Positions 45,324-54,664 of a stretch of DNA of 64,000 nt are shown piece after piece. Made by a program: the position numbers and the translations under genes. The notes under the pieces are model-generated. The model was not told where the DNA came from and searched no databases. It was given only the letters and a program-made list of their open reading frames with translations. Position 1 is the stretch's first letter. Every line of letters begins with the position of its first letter. The DNA is from Streptomyces tuirus (GTDB lineage: Bacteria > Actinomycetota > Actinomycetes > Streptomycetales > Streptomycetaceae), in NCBI GenBank assembly GCA_018195615.1, contig JAGTPG010000002.1, positions 1,488,001-1,552,000 on the forward strand, written 5' to 3'.

Positions 45324-45905
45324 ATGACCGACGCCATGCCGCAGTTCACCGGTATCACCCGCTACCGCGACCCGCTCGGACGGTTCTCCTTCCGCCACCC
45401 GTGGGACTGGGCTGCCGCCCGCCTGGACGGGGACCGTGAGGGGATGCTGCTCACCCCCGACCCGGCGGACCCGGACACCTGTGTCGCAGCCTGGGCGGCC
45501 ACCCTCCCGGCCACCGTGACCCCAGACGACCTGCCCAGCCTGCGCAACGGTCTCGACACCGGTCTGTCCACCCTGCCCGGCCTGGAGGTGCTGGCGGCCG
45601 AGGAGGAGACGGTGGGTGGCGCGGTACGGCTGGAACGGGCTGTGACCTTCCGCGCGGGGGAAGCAGGTGAGGACGTGGTCCGGCAGCGCCGGGTATGGAC
45701 CCTGTACGCGGGCCGTACCCAGCTGGTCTTCATCGCCCAGGGCTCCACCAGGAGCGCGTACGCGTACTGGTTGCCGATGACGAACTACTGCTGGGCAACG
45801 CTGGAGCTCGGCGAAGACGTCTGGTCGGGCACCGACGTGGACCACGCCCAGGGCTCGGGCTGGGGAGCCGCCGACGCGCGGGACGAGCGGGCCGGTGTCT
45901 CCTGA
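45324..45905 (+). CDS. Conserved hypothetical protein of the sugar-import operon
   Basis: A 193-residue soluble protein without signal peptide. It begins at ATG 45324 after TTGGAGTG. Visible stretches are FTGITRYRDPLGRFSFRHPW, WAAARLDGDREGMLLTPDPA and VVRQRRVWTLYAGRTQLVFI. The pattern of an N-terminal WDW segment, a central beta-sheet and an aromatic YAYWLP helix resembles the DUF1795/PsbP-like (LpqN-type) fold, but I am not certain. It is last in the importer operon and convergent with the LacI gene 48 bases away. A role linked to transport is likely only by position. Confidence 0.7.
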   Translation: MTDAMPQFTGITRYRDPLGRFSFRHPWDWAAARLDGDREGMLLTPDPADPDTCVAAWAATLPATVTPDDLPSLRNGLDTGLSTLPGLEVLAAEEETVGGAVRLERAVTFRAGEAGEDVVRQRRVWTLYAGRTQLVFIAQGSTRSAYAYWLPMTNYCWATLELGEDVWSGTDVDHAQGSGWGAADARDERAGVS

Positions 45906-45952
45906 ACCGGGCCCGTCCACGGTGCGCTGGGCCGGCCTGTCCCGGACTGTGC

Positions 45953-46972
45953 CTAGACCTGGGCGCCGCGCGGGACGGCCGTCGACTCACGCCAGATGAC
46001 CTGGGCGGCGGGGCCGTTCCACGGCTCGGGCTCGGGCCCGCCGACGGCCCTGAGCAACCGCAGCACGGCGTTGCGCCCCACCCCTTCGAGGCTGAGACGC
46101 ACCGTGGTGAGGGACGGCGGCAGGAAACGGCACAGCTCCTGGTCATCCCAGCCGGTGACGCTCAGATCGCCGGGCACCTCCAGGCCGCGCTCGTGGGCAC
46201 CGCGCAACACGCCCGCGGCCACCACGTCGCTGGCGGCGATGACGGCGGTCGGCATCCGGTCCGGGTCGAGCCGGCGCACAGCCTCCAGCCCGGACTCGCC
46301 CGACCAGTCTCCCTCGGCCACCCCCGCGGACTCGACCCCGAGCCGCTCCACCGCCTCCAGGTAAGCGGCCTTGCGCGCCCGCGCGGAGGCGAAGTCCTGA
46401 TCACCCGCGACATGCAGGAAACGCCGGTGGCCGAGGTCCACGAGGCGTTCCATCAGCTCGGCGACGGGCGAGGCGTCGGTGAGTTCGCCGATGCCGCGCA
46501 TGGCGTCGTCGAAGTCCGGAGACACGACGACCGTCGCTCCCCGGGGCAGCTCCTGCTCCTCGCCGACGGCGATCGGAGTGAGCGACAGCACCCCGTCCAC
46601 CTGTCCGGACTGGGCGAGTTCGAGAACGCGCTCGGTGCGGGTTTCGGTAGAGCCCTCGACGCTGACGACTTCGACCATGCGCCCCGCTTCGTGCGCCGCC
46701 GCCAGCGCTCCGGAGAGCAGACGGACGTGGTTGAAGGTGGTCACGGGTATGACAATGGCCAGCCTGCCGGTGCGCCGGGTGCGCATGGACCGGGCCGTCA
46801 GGTTCGGCCGGTAGCCGAGCTGCTCGACGGCCGCGTCGATGCGCTCCAGCGTGGCCGGCTTCAGTCCCTGCCGGGACCTCAGGTATCGCGACACGGTCTG
46901 GTGCGAAACACCGGCGCGGCTGGCCACCTCCCGGATGGTGGGTCGCCGCGCGGGCGCGGACTGATCGGTCAT
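45953..46972 (-). CDS. LacI-family transcriptional regulator
   Basis: A 339-residue repressor. The N-terminal helix-turn-helix TIREVASRAGVSHQTVSRYL and hinge LGYRPNLTARSM are classical. The periplasmic-binding-like effector domain holds RLAIVIPVTTFNHVRLLSGA, LGHRRFLHVAGDQDFASARA, AVIAASDVVAAGVLRGAHE and GWDDQELCRFLPPSLTTV. ATG 46972 is preferred to the GTG two codons upstream because GAGGGGAG is spaced seven bases from it. A perfect palindrome GTGAACGTTCAC lies about 80 bases upstream. Similar sites precede the importer and the bimodular glycosidase, so this is the likely local repressor. Confidence 0.9.
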   Translation of the reverse strand: MTDQSAPARRPTIREVASRAGVSHQTVSRYLRSRQGLKPATLERIDAAVEQLGYRPNLTARSMRTRRTGRLAIVIPVTTFNHVRLLSGALAAAHEAGRMVEVVSVEGSTETRTERVLELAQSGQVDGVLSLTPIAVGEEQELPRGATVVVSPDFDDAMRGIGELTDASPVAELMERLVDLGHRRFLHVAGDQDFASARARKAAYLEAVERLGVESAGVAEGDWSGESGLEAVRRLDPDRMPTAVIAASDVVAAGVLRGAHERGLEVPGDLSVTGWDDQELCRFLPPSLTTVRLSLEGVGRNAVLRLLRAVGGPEPEPWNGPAAQVIWRESTAVPRGAQV

Positions 46973-47015
46973 GGACACACTCCCCTCGTGCTGCGCGCAG
47001 CCTATTGCCCTCCGG

Positions 47016-47061
47016 GAGCACGTTCACTACGGTTTCCCTGCAACCGAAGGTGAACGTTCAC
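47016..47061. promoter_or_regulatory. LacI operators between regulator and BNR gene
   Basis: GTGAACGTTCAC (47050-47061) is a perfect palindrome. GAGCACGTTCAC (47016-47027) is a degenerate copy with the same CTACGG extension as the site at 38710. They lie between divergent genes and can control both. Confidence 0.7.
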
Positions 47062-47240
47062 TTTATATTCCGTCGAGGGAGAGCGCACCTCTCGCGGCCG
47101 CACCGCCGACCACCGACGCCGGACCGTCCGGAGTTCCGGCCCTGGTGCCACGCCGTGCGTCGCTGCCATCGACGACATTCGCACCGCATCGCACGAGGCG
47201 GCGCCTTTCAACCCTGCCCGCCGAACCGAAAGGACACCCA

Positions 47241-48560
47241 GTGGCGAAACCGCTGACCGTCAACGACAACGGAGCCTGGTGCTGGTTCCAGGACGAACGC
47301 GCCCTGGTCGATCCCCGGACACAGACTCTGGTCAGCGGCTCGGTCGCCGCACCCGAGGGCCCGGGCGGCAGCCACCGGGCGGGCAACATCGAGCTGGCCG
47401 TGGTCGACCTGGCCACCGGGACGAGCGACATCGTCGTCCTGCACCACAACCTCGAGGCCGACGACCACAATGTCCCCGCCCTGTGGCGCAGGGCCGACGG
47501 CCGCTGGCTCGCCGCCTACACCAAGCACAAGACCGACAACCTGCTCCGCTGGCGGATCAGCGCACCGGGCGACCCGAGGGCCTGGGGCCCAGAGCAGACC
47601 TTCGACTGGGGGAAGCTCAACGGCGGCAGTGGCGTCACCTACACCAACCTGCTCGCGCTCGACGGCCGGCTGTACTGCTTCTCCCGCGCCGTGAACGACG
47701 ATCCCTGCGCCCTGATCTCGGACGACGACGGGGACACCTGGGCGTATGCCGGAAAGCTCTTCACCCGGCCCAAGGTCGGATACGTCAACGGGTACACGCG
47801 CTACGCCCAGGGCCCGGACCGCATCGACCTGATCACCACCGACCACCACCCTCGCGACTTCGACAATTCGATCTATCACGGATATCTCCGGGCCGGAGCC
47901 CTGCACCGTACCGACGGATCCGTACTGCACGCGCCCGTACCAGGGGAGAGTGCGCCGTCCCAGGAAGGGCTCACCACGCTGCTCGACGCGAATTCCTCCT
48001 GGGCGGGTGAGCGGATGACGCATTGCTGGACGACGGACCTCCGCCGTACACCCGACGGGACGCTGGCGGCCGTCGTCACCGCGCGCGCGAACGACGACCC
48101 CACGCCGGCCGAGGTCACACTCGGCCGCAACCGGCCCATAGCCGACCTGAGGTTCTTCTACGCACGGCTGCCCGCCGGCGGCAGCTGGCAGGTGCACCAG
48201 CTCGCGAAGGCCGGCCCCGGCCTGCTCCCGCACGAACAGGACTACACCGGCCTGGCGGCCATCGACCCGTACGACCCCGACTCCCTCTACCTGTCCACAG
48301 CGATTGACCCCCGCGACCACCGCGCACTGCCGCACCGAGAGATCTTCCACGGCCGGACCGATGACGGCGGTGCGACCTGGGCGTGGACGCCCGTCACCGA
48401 GGACTCCGGCAGGGACAACCTCCGGCCAGTGGTCGCACCGGGCGACCCTGGTCGGATCCCGCTGCTGTGGTTCCGCGGAACGATGACGGCCTCGCAGCAC
48501 TACGTCTGTGAGACCGTGCTGCTCGACCTGCCCAGACATCCGACCGGCCCCGGCGTCTGA
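47241..48560 (+). CDS. BNR-repeat (BNR_4-type) beta-propeller protein, putative polysaccharide lyase or glycosidase
   Basis: A 439-residue protein from GTG 47241, preceded by GAAAGGA. Propeller-type repeats include NDNGAWCWFQDERALVDPRT, SHRAGNIELAVVDLATGTSD, LEADDHNVPALWRRADGRWL, NGGSGVTYTNLLALDGRLYC, ISDDDGDTWAYAGKLF and GRTDDGGATWAWTPV. DDGDTW and DDGGATW are Asp-box (BNR) motifs. The family includes ulvan lyases and rhamnose-glucuronate lyases acting on arabinogalactan-type chains. No signal peptide is visible, so it may act on imported oligosaccharides. The frame is open upstream, but that part overlaps the operator region. The divergent LacI gene is its probable regulator. Confidence 0.72.
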   Translation: MAKPLTVNDNGAWCWFQDERALVDPRTQTLVSGSVAAPEGPGGSHRAGNIELAVVDLATGTSDIVVLHHNLEADDHNVPALWRRADGRWLAAYTKHKTDNLLRWRISAPGDPRAWGPEQTFDWGKLNGGSGVTYTNLLALDGRLYCFSRAVNDDPCALISDDDGDTWAYAGKLFTRPKVGYVNGYTRYAQGPDRIDLITTDHHPRDFDNSIYHGYLRAGALHRTDGSVLHAPVPGESAPSQEGLTTLLDANSSWAGERMTHCWTTDLRRTPDGTLAAVVTARANDDPTPAEVTLGRNRPIADLRFFYARLPAGGSWQVHQLAKAGPGLLPHEQDYTGLAAIDPYDPDSLYLSTAIDPRDHRALPHREIFHGRTDDGGATWAWTPVTEDSGRDNLRPVVAPGDPGRIPLLWFRGTMTASQHYVCETVLLDLPRHPTGPGV

Positions 48561-48809
48561 TCTGAGTGGGCCGTGCCATGAGAAGGGCAACGTGACTCGA
48601 ACGATGAGGATCTGCCGCCGTGGTGACCACGGCAGTAGCAACTCACAGAGAGCGTGCGCCTCCATCAAGGCAGGGCGGGCTAGTTGGTGTCCCGCTGGGG
48701 ACACCAACTGGCGAATTCGGCGGACATCTGCGGATGATCTGTCAGGCGGGGACGATGGTGCCGTTCGGCATGCAGGGACACGAGCGTGAGGTGATCACAG
48801 TGTCGCTGG

Positions 48810-49050
48810 ATCCGCATGTCCCAGGCGATCGGTTCATACCGCCGAGGTGGTGCGGCACCGGACTTCCCGAAGAACTGTCTGAGCATGCGGATCCGGGGCG
48901 TGCGGGGCCTGTTGTTCACCGACAAGGACTTCGCTGATCTGTTTCCGCTGGGCGGCCAACCAGCCTGACCTCCATACCAGTTGGTCATCGCATCGGTGCT
49001 CTAGATCGTGGAGGTCCAGTCGCACCGTCAGGCCGCCCGGAACGGCAGTT
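48810..49050 (+). mobile_element. Degenerate transposase N-terminus (IS1182-like)
   Basis: The plus strand reads NCLSMRIRGVRGLLFTDKDF, ADLFPLGGQPA, stop, PPYQLVIASVL, stop, then HRQAA. This is the recognisable start of an IS1182-type DDE transposase (DLFP, QLxxASVLQ, DRQAA) with several stops. No inverted repeats were found at its ends. Confidence 0.5.
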
Positions 49051-49931
49051 GACCAACCTGCTGCGGCCGGCCCGGTGAGGCCAGGCACTGGAGGAGCGGC
49101 GGGATCTGAGGGCAGACGCTGCCCTCCTGCCGGCCCTCAGCCACGGGGTCGTGTCCCCCGTCGTGGTGTAGCCGATCACGGTCCGTCGCCTCCGCTTCGG
49201 AGCCGTCCGGTACGTGCCGCTGCGGACCGTCGTGCGATCACCGCTGGTCCCGGGTCGGCGAGCCCCAACAGGGCCGCCGGCGAGGGCGATTCGGACCGCG
49301 ACCTGCGGATTCCGCCAGCTTGATCGGCTACACCACTCGGCAGGACGCCACCAGCCACACGGGCTGGTCCAGCGTCCTGGTTCCAACGCTCCGCGGACGT
49401 CATCGCCACCCTGCGCTCCCAGCTCCATCAGCTCTTCGAACCCGGCTCCACATGGCGGAGGTCATAAGGCGCTGATCCTGCGGCAGTCTGCCGGGGAGAC
49501 CGTCTGGCGGAGAGGCGGCTCATCGGTTTCTGAAAGTCACCTTGGTGGACGCGAGTGCGTGCCAGCTGGATGAACTCGAAGAAGAGCCGTACCCGCAGGT
49601 GGCGGGGGCCAGCCGAGCGATCGGAGCGGGAACGGCACGCCCGGCGTCATCGAGCCAACCGCGTCGCCGCCGGCGCCGATGATCTCGATCTGCAACATAC
49701 TTGGCCACGGCACCACATGGCTATCTGTCGTCGCCTTGCGCGTCAGCCCAACCCGAAGCCGCCGATCAACTGACGCAAGAACGGCCTGCCTGCGGTGTGT
49801 CACGGCGCAGGCAGGCCCGAGCGGTGGCTCAATCCATCACGGTCACTGGCATTCCCGGCCGGAGTTGATGCACTCGACCATGGATGGGCTTTTCGGCACC
49901 CGCAGGCGCTCCTGGCTGGGTCTCCCGGTCG
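49051..49931. other. Gene-free, scrambled interval
   Basis: About 880 bases after the transposase remnant. Short frames on both strands lack conserved motifs; I see only possible further remnants and no functional gene. Confidence 0.45.
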
Positions 49932-51514
49932 TCAGGCGCGCAGCAGGGTGACGATGCGCCCGGAGGGCGTGGTCCGCTGCGAGAAGGCGGTGCGCTCGTG
50001 GACCGGGGCTGCCTGCGGGCGGGTGTCGAAGACGACGAGGGTGCCCGTGGACAGCTCCATGCGGTCCAGGTAGTCGTCCAACTGTGCCAGCCCCTCGGCG
50101 AGGGGGTCGGTGCGGCCCTGGCGCCACACCTTCAGCTCCAGCGCCTCGCGCTGCACCGCCCGCGAACCGTCGGCAGCGGTGTACGGCTGGCGGATCAGCA
50201 GGTCCACGCGCCGTCGGCCGATCCCGTACTCCCGGTCGATGAAACCCGCCCCGTTCACGATCCGGTGCAGGTAGGCCATCATCACCAACTGTGCTGCGGC
50301 CTCCGGGTAGGTCGAGGCGGTGGCCAGGATCTCGCCGTTCTCCGGCCAGAACTCGGCGAAGGAGCACAGCAGCTTGTCCATGTCGATCCGGCCGTCCGGC
50401 AGCCGGAAGCTGCTCGGGGCGGCGACGACCTGGCCCTCCGTGTTGTTTCCCAGGACCCGGACAATGACCTCCTGGTAGATCGGATTGGCCACCCGCACCG
50501 GCGCGTCCTGAGCGACCAGCCCCAGGTCGCGCACGTACGCCAGATCGTCGTCGTACGTGTCCGTCGGCAGGAGCAGCTCGCCAGCGATCACCGGCTGGAT
50601 CACCCGCCGCACCCGGTCCTCGCCCAACCTGGCGGCCAGCGAGTCCAGATGCGTCGCACGCGCCAGGATCAGCCGCTCCTTCGCCTCCTCCATGTGCCCG
50701 GCCGTGATCGGCGTGTCCGACGGCACCCCCATCTCCTCGACGACCTCCCGGGCCAGCGCGTTGACCAGCCACGGCTGTCCCTGGGTAAAGCCGAAGGCAC
50801 GCTCCAGCGCATCCACCGTGAAATCCTGGCCCGTCTGCGCGGTGTGCTGCCCGTACAACTCGGCGACCTCGGCCTCGGTGAAGTCGCCCAACCGCAGCGA
50901 CGCCACCTTGATGTTGAACGGACTCGACGTACCAAGGCGCCCCGGATCCCCGCCCGAGGCCGCCTTGTAGTCACGCACATCCCGCAGCCCGCACAGCACC
51001 ACCGCATGCGGGAAGCTGCCACGGCTGACAGTGAAGCCATCGCGCAACTGGCGCAGCACACTGCGCAGGCTCTCCCCCCGCAGCGCGTCGATCTCGTCGA
51101 AGAACAGCACCAGCGGACGCGGACAGCTCCGCACCCAATCAGTCAGCCCCGCGTGAGCCGGGACCCGGGCACCGCGTCGGGCCAGGAGGCGGGGGGCGCG
51201 AGCTCATCAGGAAGCCCAGCGGACTCCGCGGACCGCCGAATCGCCTCCAGCACCAGCAGCTCGGCCTGGCCGTAGTCCTCCCCGGCCACCTCCCCGCTCT
51301 CGCACGAGAAGTGCAGCGCCGCGTACCGGCCCGAGGCCGTCAGTTCCAGGGCCATCGCCGCCAGCACCGTCGTCTTCCCGGTCTGCCGTGGCGCGTGCAC
51401 CACGAAGTACTGGCCCTGCTCGATGTACCCGCGGGCCCTGGGCAGCCGCTCCTGGGCCGGCACCATGTAGTGACGCGTGGGGACGCACGGCCCGGCCGTA
51501 TTGAAGTAGCGCAT
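49932..51514 (-). CDS. AAA-type ATPase with C-terminal PD-(D/E)XK nuclease-like domain, frameshifted
   Basis: ATG 51514 starts MRYFNTAGPCVPTRHYMVP. The P-loop is VVHAPRQTGKTTVLAAMALE, then CESGEVAGEDYGQAE. The frame breaks in the CCCC run 51147-51150 and resumes with LTDWVRSCPRPLVLFFDEID (Walker B), SLRSVLRQLRDGF, VVLCGLRDVRDYK (sensor 1) and a winged-helix-like middle. The C-terminus has RRRVDLLIRQPYTAADGSRA then REALELKVWRQGR: Asp ... Glu-x-Lys of a PD-(D/E)XK fold. Repaired length is about 527 residues. This architecture (AAA_14/35 type with PDDEXK) is common on mobile elements; its function is not established. A defence or element-maintenance role is possible. Confidence 0.75.
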
Positions 51515-51910
51515 ACCGCGCACGCTAGCCGACGGCACCGACAACCTGAGGCGACCGTGCACCCGACCACCGGCTACACCGCCCCGTACGGGCACGAGTG
51601 CCAGAGCAGCGGTGCCCCGGTATAGAGATCTCCCGGCGGGCAGACGCAGAAACGCGGCCAGCGCCCGCTGGGGCGCGGTGACCGCTGGAGCACCTCCGGC
51701 GACCGCCAGGGCATGCAGGTCACCGCGGCACAGCTCGTCGCGTGCCGATCAGCTCATCCGGGGCACCGCTGTCGTCCCAGTCGGCCTCATCCACCCTGCC
51801 CTTGCCGAAAATCTCATCCGGGCTGGTGGGAGCCGGTGTACCGGGTGTCGTGGGCTGCCGTTCCCGGTTTCTCGTACCGGGGCTGTCGTGGTCGATGGCG
51901 CTTCGGCAGG

Positions 51911-52135
51911 ATGGTTGGCGTGCTGCTGCGACTGACGTATCTCGCTGTGCCGAACGCGTTCGCGATGCTTCGCCTGCTGCCGGTGAGTGACCGGGACAAG
52001 GACGCACAGATCCTGACGTTGCGTCATCATATTGCGGTGCTGGAGCGCCGGCTCGACAGCCGGAGAGTATGGTTCACCCCGAGCGATCGGGCGTTCCTGG
52101 CCGCGCTGAGGCACCGGGTTACGGTCCCGCACTGA
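51911..52135 (+). pseudogene. Truncated integrase-core transposase (IS481-like N-terminus)
   Basis: 75 codons reading LLRLTYLAVPNAFAMLRLLP, SDRDKDAQILTLRHHIAVLE and RRLDSRRVWFTPSDRAFLAA, then a stop. This is the conserved start of the Streptomyces integrase-catalytic-domain transposases, which continue about 270 residues further. The catalytic DDE part is absent. Confidence 0.65.
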
Positions 52136-52479
52136 AGTCGTCACCGCGGTGCTCACCGGCTCCCTCTGACCCGGCGCCGTCGGCACGCCGCCCGGACCGG
52201 AGTTCGTACCGGATCGCACCCACATCATCGAAGTCATACTCAGCGCCACCGCACACGACCAGCGAGATCGAGATACGAGCGGTGGCTGGGGGCGGGGCAG
52301 CTTGCCGCGGGTTCCCAGGTATGCGATCGGACAGCGCGAGTGGACGCTACGGAAACCGCCCGGTCCGCCGAACGGAGGAGCGTGGGATACGTGACACTGG
52401 CGTGGTGCCGGGGCCGGCGGCCCCGGCCACCCAGCAGGGCCGGGGAACCGCACCGGAATAAGGCCGGGAAGAAACGGCT
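52136..52479. other. Gene-free interval
   Basis: 344 bases after the integrase fragment. Only spurious open frames; no motif, repeat or RNA seen. Confidence 0.4.
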
Positions 52480-53046
52480 TCAGCGGATCTTCTTGAAGTC
52501 GGTGCGCACTGTCACCGCAACTCCCGCGAGGGAAAAATCGATCCCCTCACCGAACCGGTAGGGCACCGCCGAGGTGTACTCGTCGCCCTTCGGCGCCTGG
52601 TAGAGCACACACTCCCCGGTCAACACATCGACGATCAGATACGTGGGAATCCCGCGCGCCGCATACTGGTTGAGCTTGCGCCCATAGTCCTGCCCGACCG
52701 TCGAGCGGGACACGCTCTCGGCCACGAAGTGAACATGCTTCTGGTCGACGAAGGCATCACCCGGGCCAAGCGCACCTGCGTCGACCACCAGCACATCGGG
52801 CTCGGGCGTGTAACCGTCCCGCTCCGGCAGTACGCCCTTGTCCCGCGTGACGTGCAGACCGGACTCCCCTCCCAACTGCTCCGCCAGCTGCAACCGGATC
52901 GAATCATCCGCCTCGCTGTGCGCCTCCGTCACCGGCGACATGTACAGGCGCCCCTGGTCGAACAGCAGCTTGACCGCCTTGGGTAGCTTCATCGAGCTGC
53001 GCACCTGGCGCAGCCACTGCGCATACTCCGGATACATCGCGGTCAT
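52480..53046 (-). CDS. Uma2-family endonuclease (DUF820)
   Basis: A 188-residue protein from ATG 53046 with GGGAGG close upstream. It has the Uma2 restriction-endonuclease-like fold: KLLFDQGRLYMSPVTEAHSE, RDGYTPEPDVLVVDAGAL (PD of the active site), VHFVAESVSRSTVGQDYGRK (Glu ... Lys), LNQYAARGIPTYLIVDVLTG and FGEGIDFSLAGVAVTVRTDF. The PD ... E-x-S residues are in place; the usual LVVEVLSPST is FVAESVSRST. These proteins are abundant in Streptomyces, often in many copies; their role is mostly unknown. It stands alone within the degraded island. Confidence 0.85.
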   Translation of the reverse strand: MTAMYPEYAQWLRQVRSSMKLPKAVKLLFDQGRLYMSPVTEAHSEADDSIRLQLAEQLGGESGLHVTRDKGVLPERDGYTPEPDVLVVDAGALGPGDAFVDQKHVHFVAESVSRSTVGQDYGRKLNQYAARGIPTYLIVDVLTGECVLYQAPKGDEYTSAVPYRFGEGIDFSLAGVAVTVRTDFKKIR

Positions 53047-53178
53047 CGCGCCTCCCTGCTCATCCCGAGATACCGCCATCGTACGGGCCGGGCACCACCA
53101 ACCAAGCGGATGTTGACGCCCATCTCCCCGACCAGCTTCTCGCCGCATGAGTCCACGACGACACTTCTTGGAAACGCA

Positions 53179-53400
53179 CCAGGTCACAGCTACCTGGTTG
53201 TGTTCACCTACTGGCACCAGGTGAAGCCCGAGGACATCGACCGACTCAACCGGCTGCACCACGTCAAGATGACGATGCTGTTCACGTACTCAGGCATCGA
53301 CAACAAGGACATCGAGCCGTACCCGTCAGACGTGGCAGCGGAGTCGCTGAAGCTCATGAGTGCACCGCGGGAGCGTCAGTACCGCACTGTTCTCTGGCGG
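53179..53400 (+). pseudogene. Gene fragment, possibly from a radical-SAM-type protein
   Basis: The plus strand reads SYLVVFTYWHQVKPEDIDRL, NRLHHVKMTMLFTYSGIDNK and IEPYPSDVAAESLKLMSA, a clear internal protein segment, and then degenerates. It resembles the C-terminal half of radical-SAM proteins, but no CxxxCxxC is present in this piece. Confidence 0.35.
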
Positions 53401-53612
53401 CGTGGCCGGGAAGCACCAGCCACGTCGATGGCTCCCCTCTCTCGTCCGGTCGTCGGTGGCAAGGTCGTTTTTGCTGTACACAAGTGCAAACCATGTGGCT
53501 GCGCTGCATGGCCAGCGAGGGAGAGTGCTGGAAAGTGCCATCTCCCACTGCTCTACCATTCGATCTTGACAAGTGGTGGAAAACAGCAGGTCAACGCCGC
53601 CCAGGACACGTC

Positions 53613-53753
53613 GACATAGTTTCGTTCATGAAGTTCATCTCCACCAAGAGCTTCATGCCGTTCGTCTACTACCGCATCGCACTCGGCATCGTCATCATCG
53701 CCCTGGTCAGCATGGGCGAGCTGAGCCCGCACGCGGCCGAGTCGGCGGGCTGA
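53613..53753 (+). pseudogene. 3' fragment of undecaprenyl-diphosphatase (UppP)
   Basis: 46 codons DIVSFMKFISTKSFMPFVYY RIALGIVIIALV, ending HAAESAG. These are the last two helices of an UppP/BacA integral membrane phosphatase. The rest of the gene is missing, so a deletion or insertion joined this end to foreign DNA near 53610. Confidence 0.7.
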
Positions 53754-53862
53754 TCCGGGCCCTGTGATCCGGGTCTCGTGACCAACCGCATACCGATCGG
53801 GTAGCCGTCCGGTAGCGGGGTGTCAGTGGCTGCCCTAGGCTTGTCCGCATGTCCCCGATTTC

Positions 53863-54027
53863 GTGACCCCTGGTTCCGTGCGGTCCGCTGCCGAGGTCAA
53901 CGAGGAGATCCGTGCGCTCTGGCGGCGCACGGGCGGCACCCTGTCGGCCGAGGAGCGCGCGGAGTACGAGCTGCTGGTCGTCGAGTGGGCGGCCGCGGTC
54001 CGCGGCGCGGTCGTCAAGGCGGCCTGA
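53863..54027 (+). CDS. Small conserved acidic/basic helical protein
   Basis: 54 codons from GTG 53863: RSAAEVNEEIRALWRRTGG, LSAEERAEYELLVVEWAAAV, ending VVKAA. The amphipathic helical pattern and codon use indicate real coding. With one base added in the CCCC run 53853-53856 the gene would start at ATG 53849 (MSPDFVTPGS). Such short proteins are conserved beside lipid or secondary genes in Streptomyces, with no known function. Confidence 0.6.
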   Translation: MTPGSVRSAAEVNEEIRALWRRTGGTLSAEERAEYELLVVEWAAAVRGAVVKAA

Positions 54028-54125
54028 CACCTCTCCCTCTCGACTCTCCCCCTCAAGTCTCCTTCTCAACAGCCTTTCACCGCACACCCCTTGGCTCCTC
54101 ACCCCGGATGCCCAACACTGAGCCG

Positions 54126-54595
54126 ATGACGCAGCGCGTAGAGCTCGCCACCGTGAGAGACCGGCTGGCCGTCGACGGAGTGATCACCGACTACGCGGTG
54201 GCCGTCGACGACGGTGACTGGGAGGCGTACCGGGGGCTGTTCGTCCCTCAGGGGCGGGCGGACTACCGCTCGGCCGGCGGCATCGAGGGAGAGGCCACGG
54301 CGGTCGCCGCGTGGCTCGCCGAGAGCATGCGGTTGTTCCCGACGCGCCAGCATCTGATCGTCAACCGGCGCGTGCGGTTCGGTGTCTGGGAGCAGGACAC
54401 CGGCGACACGGCCCAGGTCCAGGCCGACTACGTCAATCCCATGGCGACCTCAGGGCCCGCCCCGACTTCGTGTGCGGCGGCCGGTACGCCTTCGCGCTGC
54501 TGCGCACCGACGACGGCTGGCGACTGAGCGAGGTGGTGGTGCGGGAGAAGTGGCGGCGCCTTCCCGAGCGGCGCGCGGCACCTGTGGTCAACTGA
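54126..54595 (+). CDS. SnoaL/NTF2-like protein, frameshifted
   Basis: From ATG 54126 (ATG 54108 also in frame) the product reads VRDRLAVDGVITDYAVAVDD GDWEAYRGLF, then FPTRQHLIVNRRVRFG. The CCC run 54456-54458 breaks frame; the next frame gives RPDFVCGGRYAFALLRTDD and LSEVVVREKWRRLPERR. One added C gives about 156 residues, the normal size of SnoaL_4-type NTF2-fold proteins. The N-terminal YAVAVDDGDWEAY and late aromatic pattern match this family, which includes ring hydratases and cyclases as well as proteins without known activity. Confidence 0.8.
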
Positions 54596-54664
54596 CCCGG
54601 CATCCGCTGTCCTAGATCGTCCGCAGGGCGCACACTGGAGGCAACCGCGGGGTAGGAGGCGCCT

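Noticed and set aside
46620..46980. Upstream extension of the BNR gene start into the LacI gene
   Set aside because: The open frame begins at 46971, but the part before 47241 crosses the operator, has no protein features and no ribosome-binding site.
49051..49931. A second insertion sequence or CRISPR-like repeats
   Set aside because: No terminal inverted repeats, no spaced repeats and no transposase motif were found.
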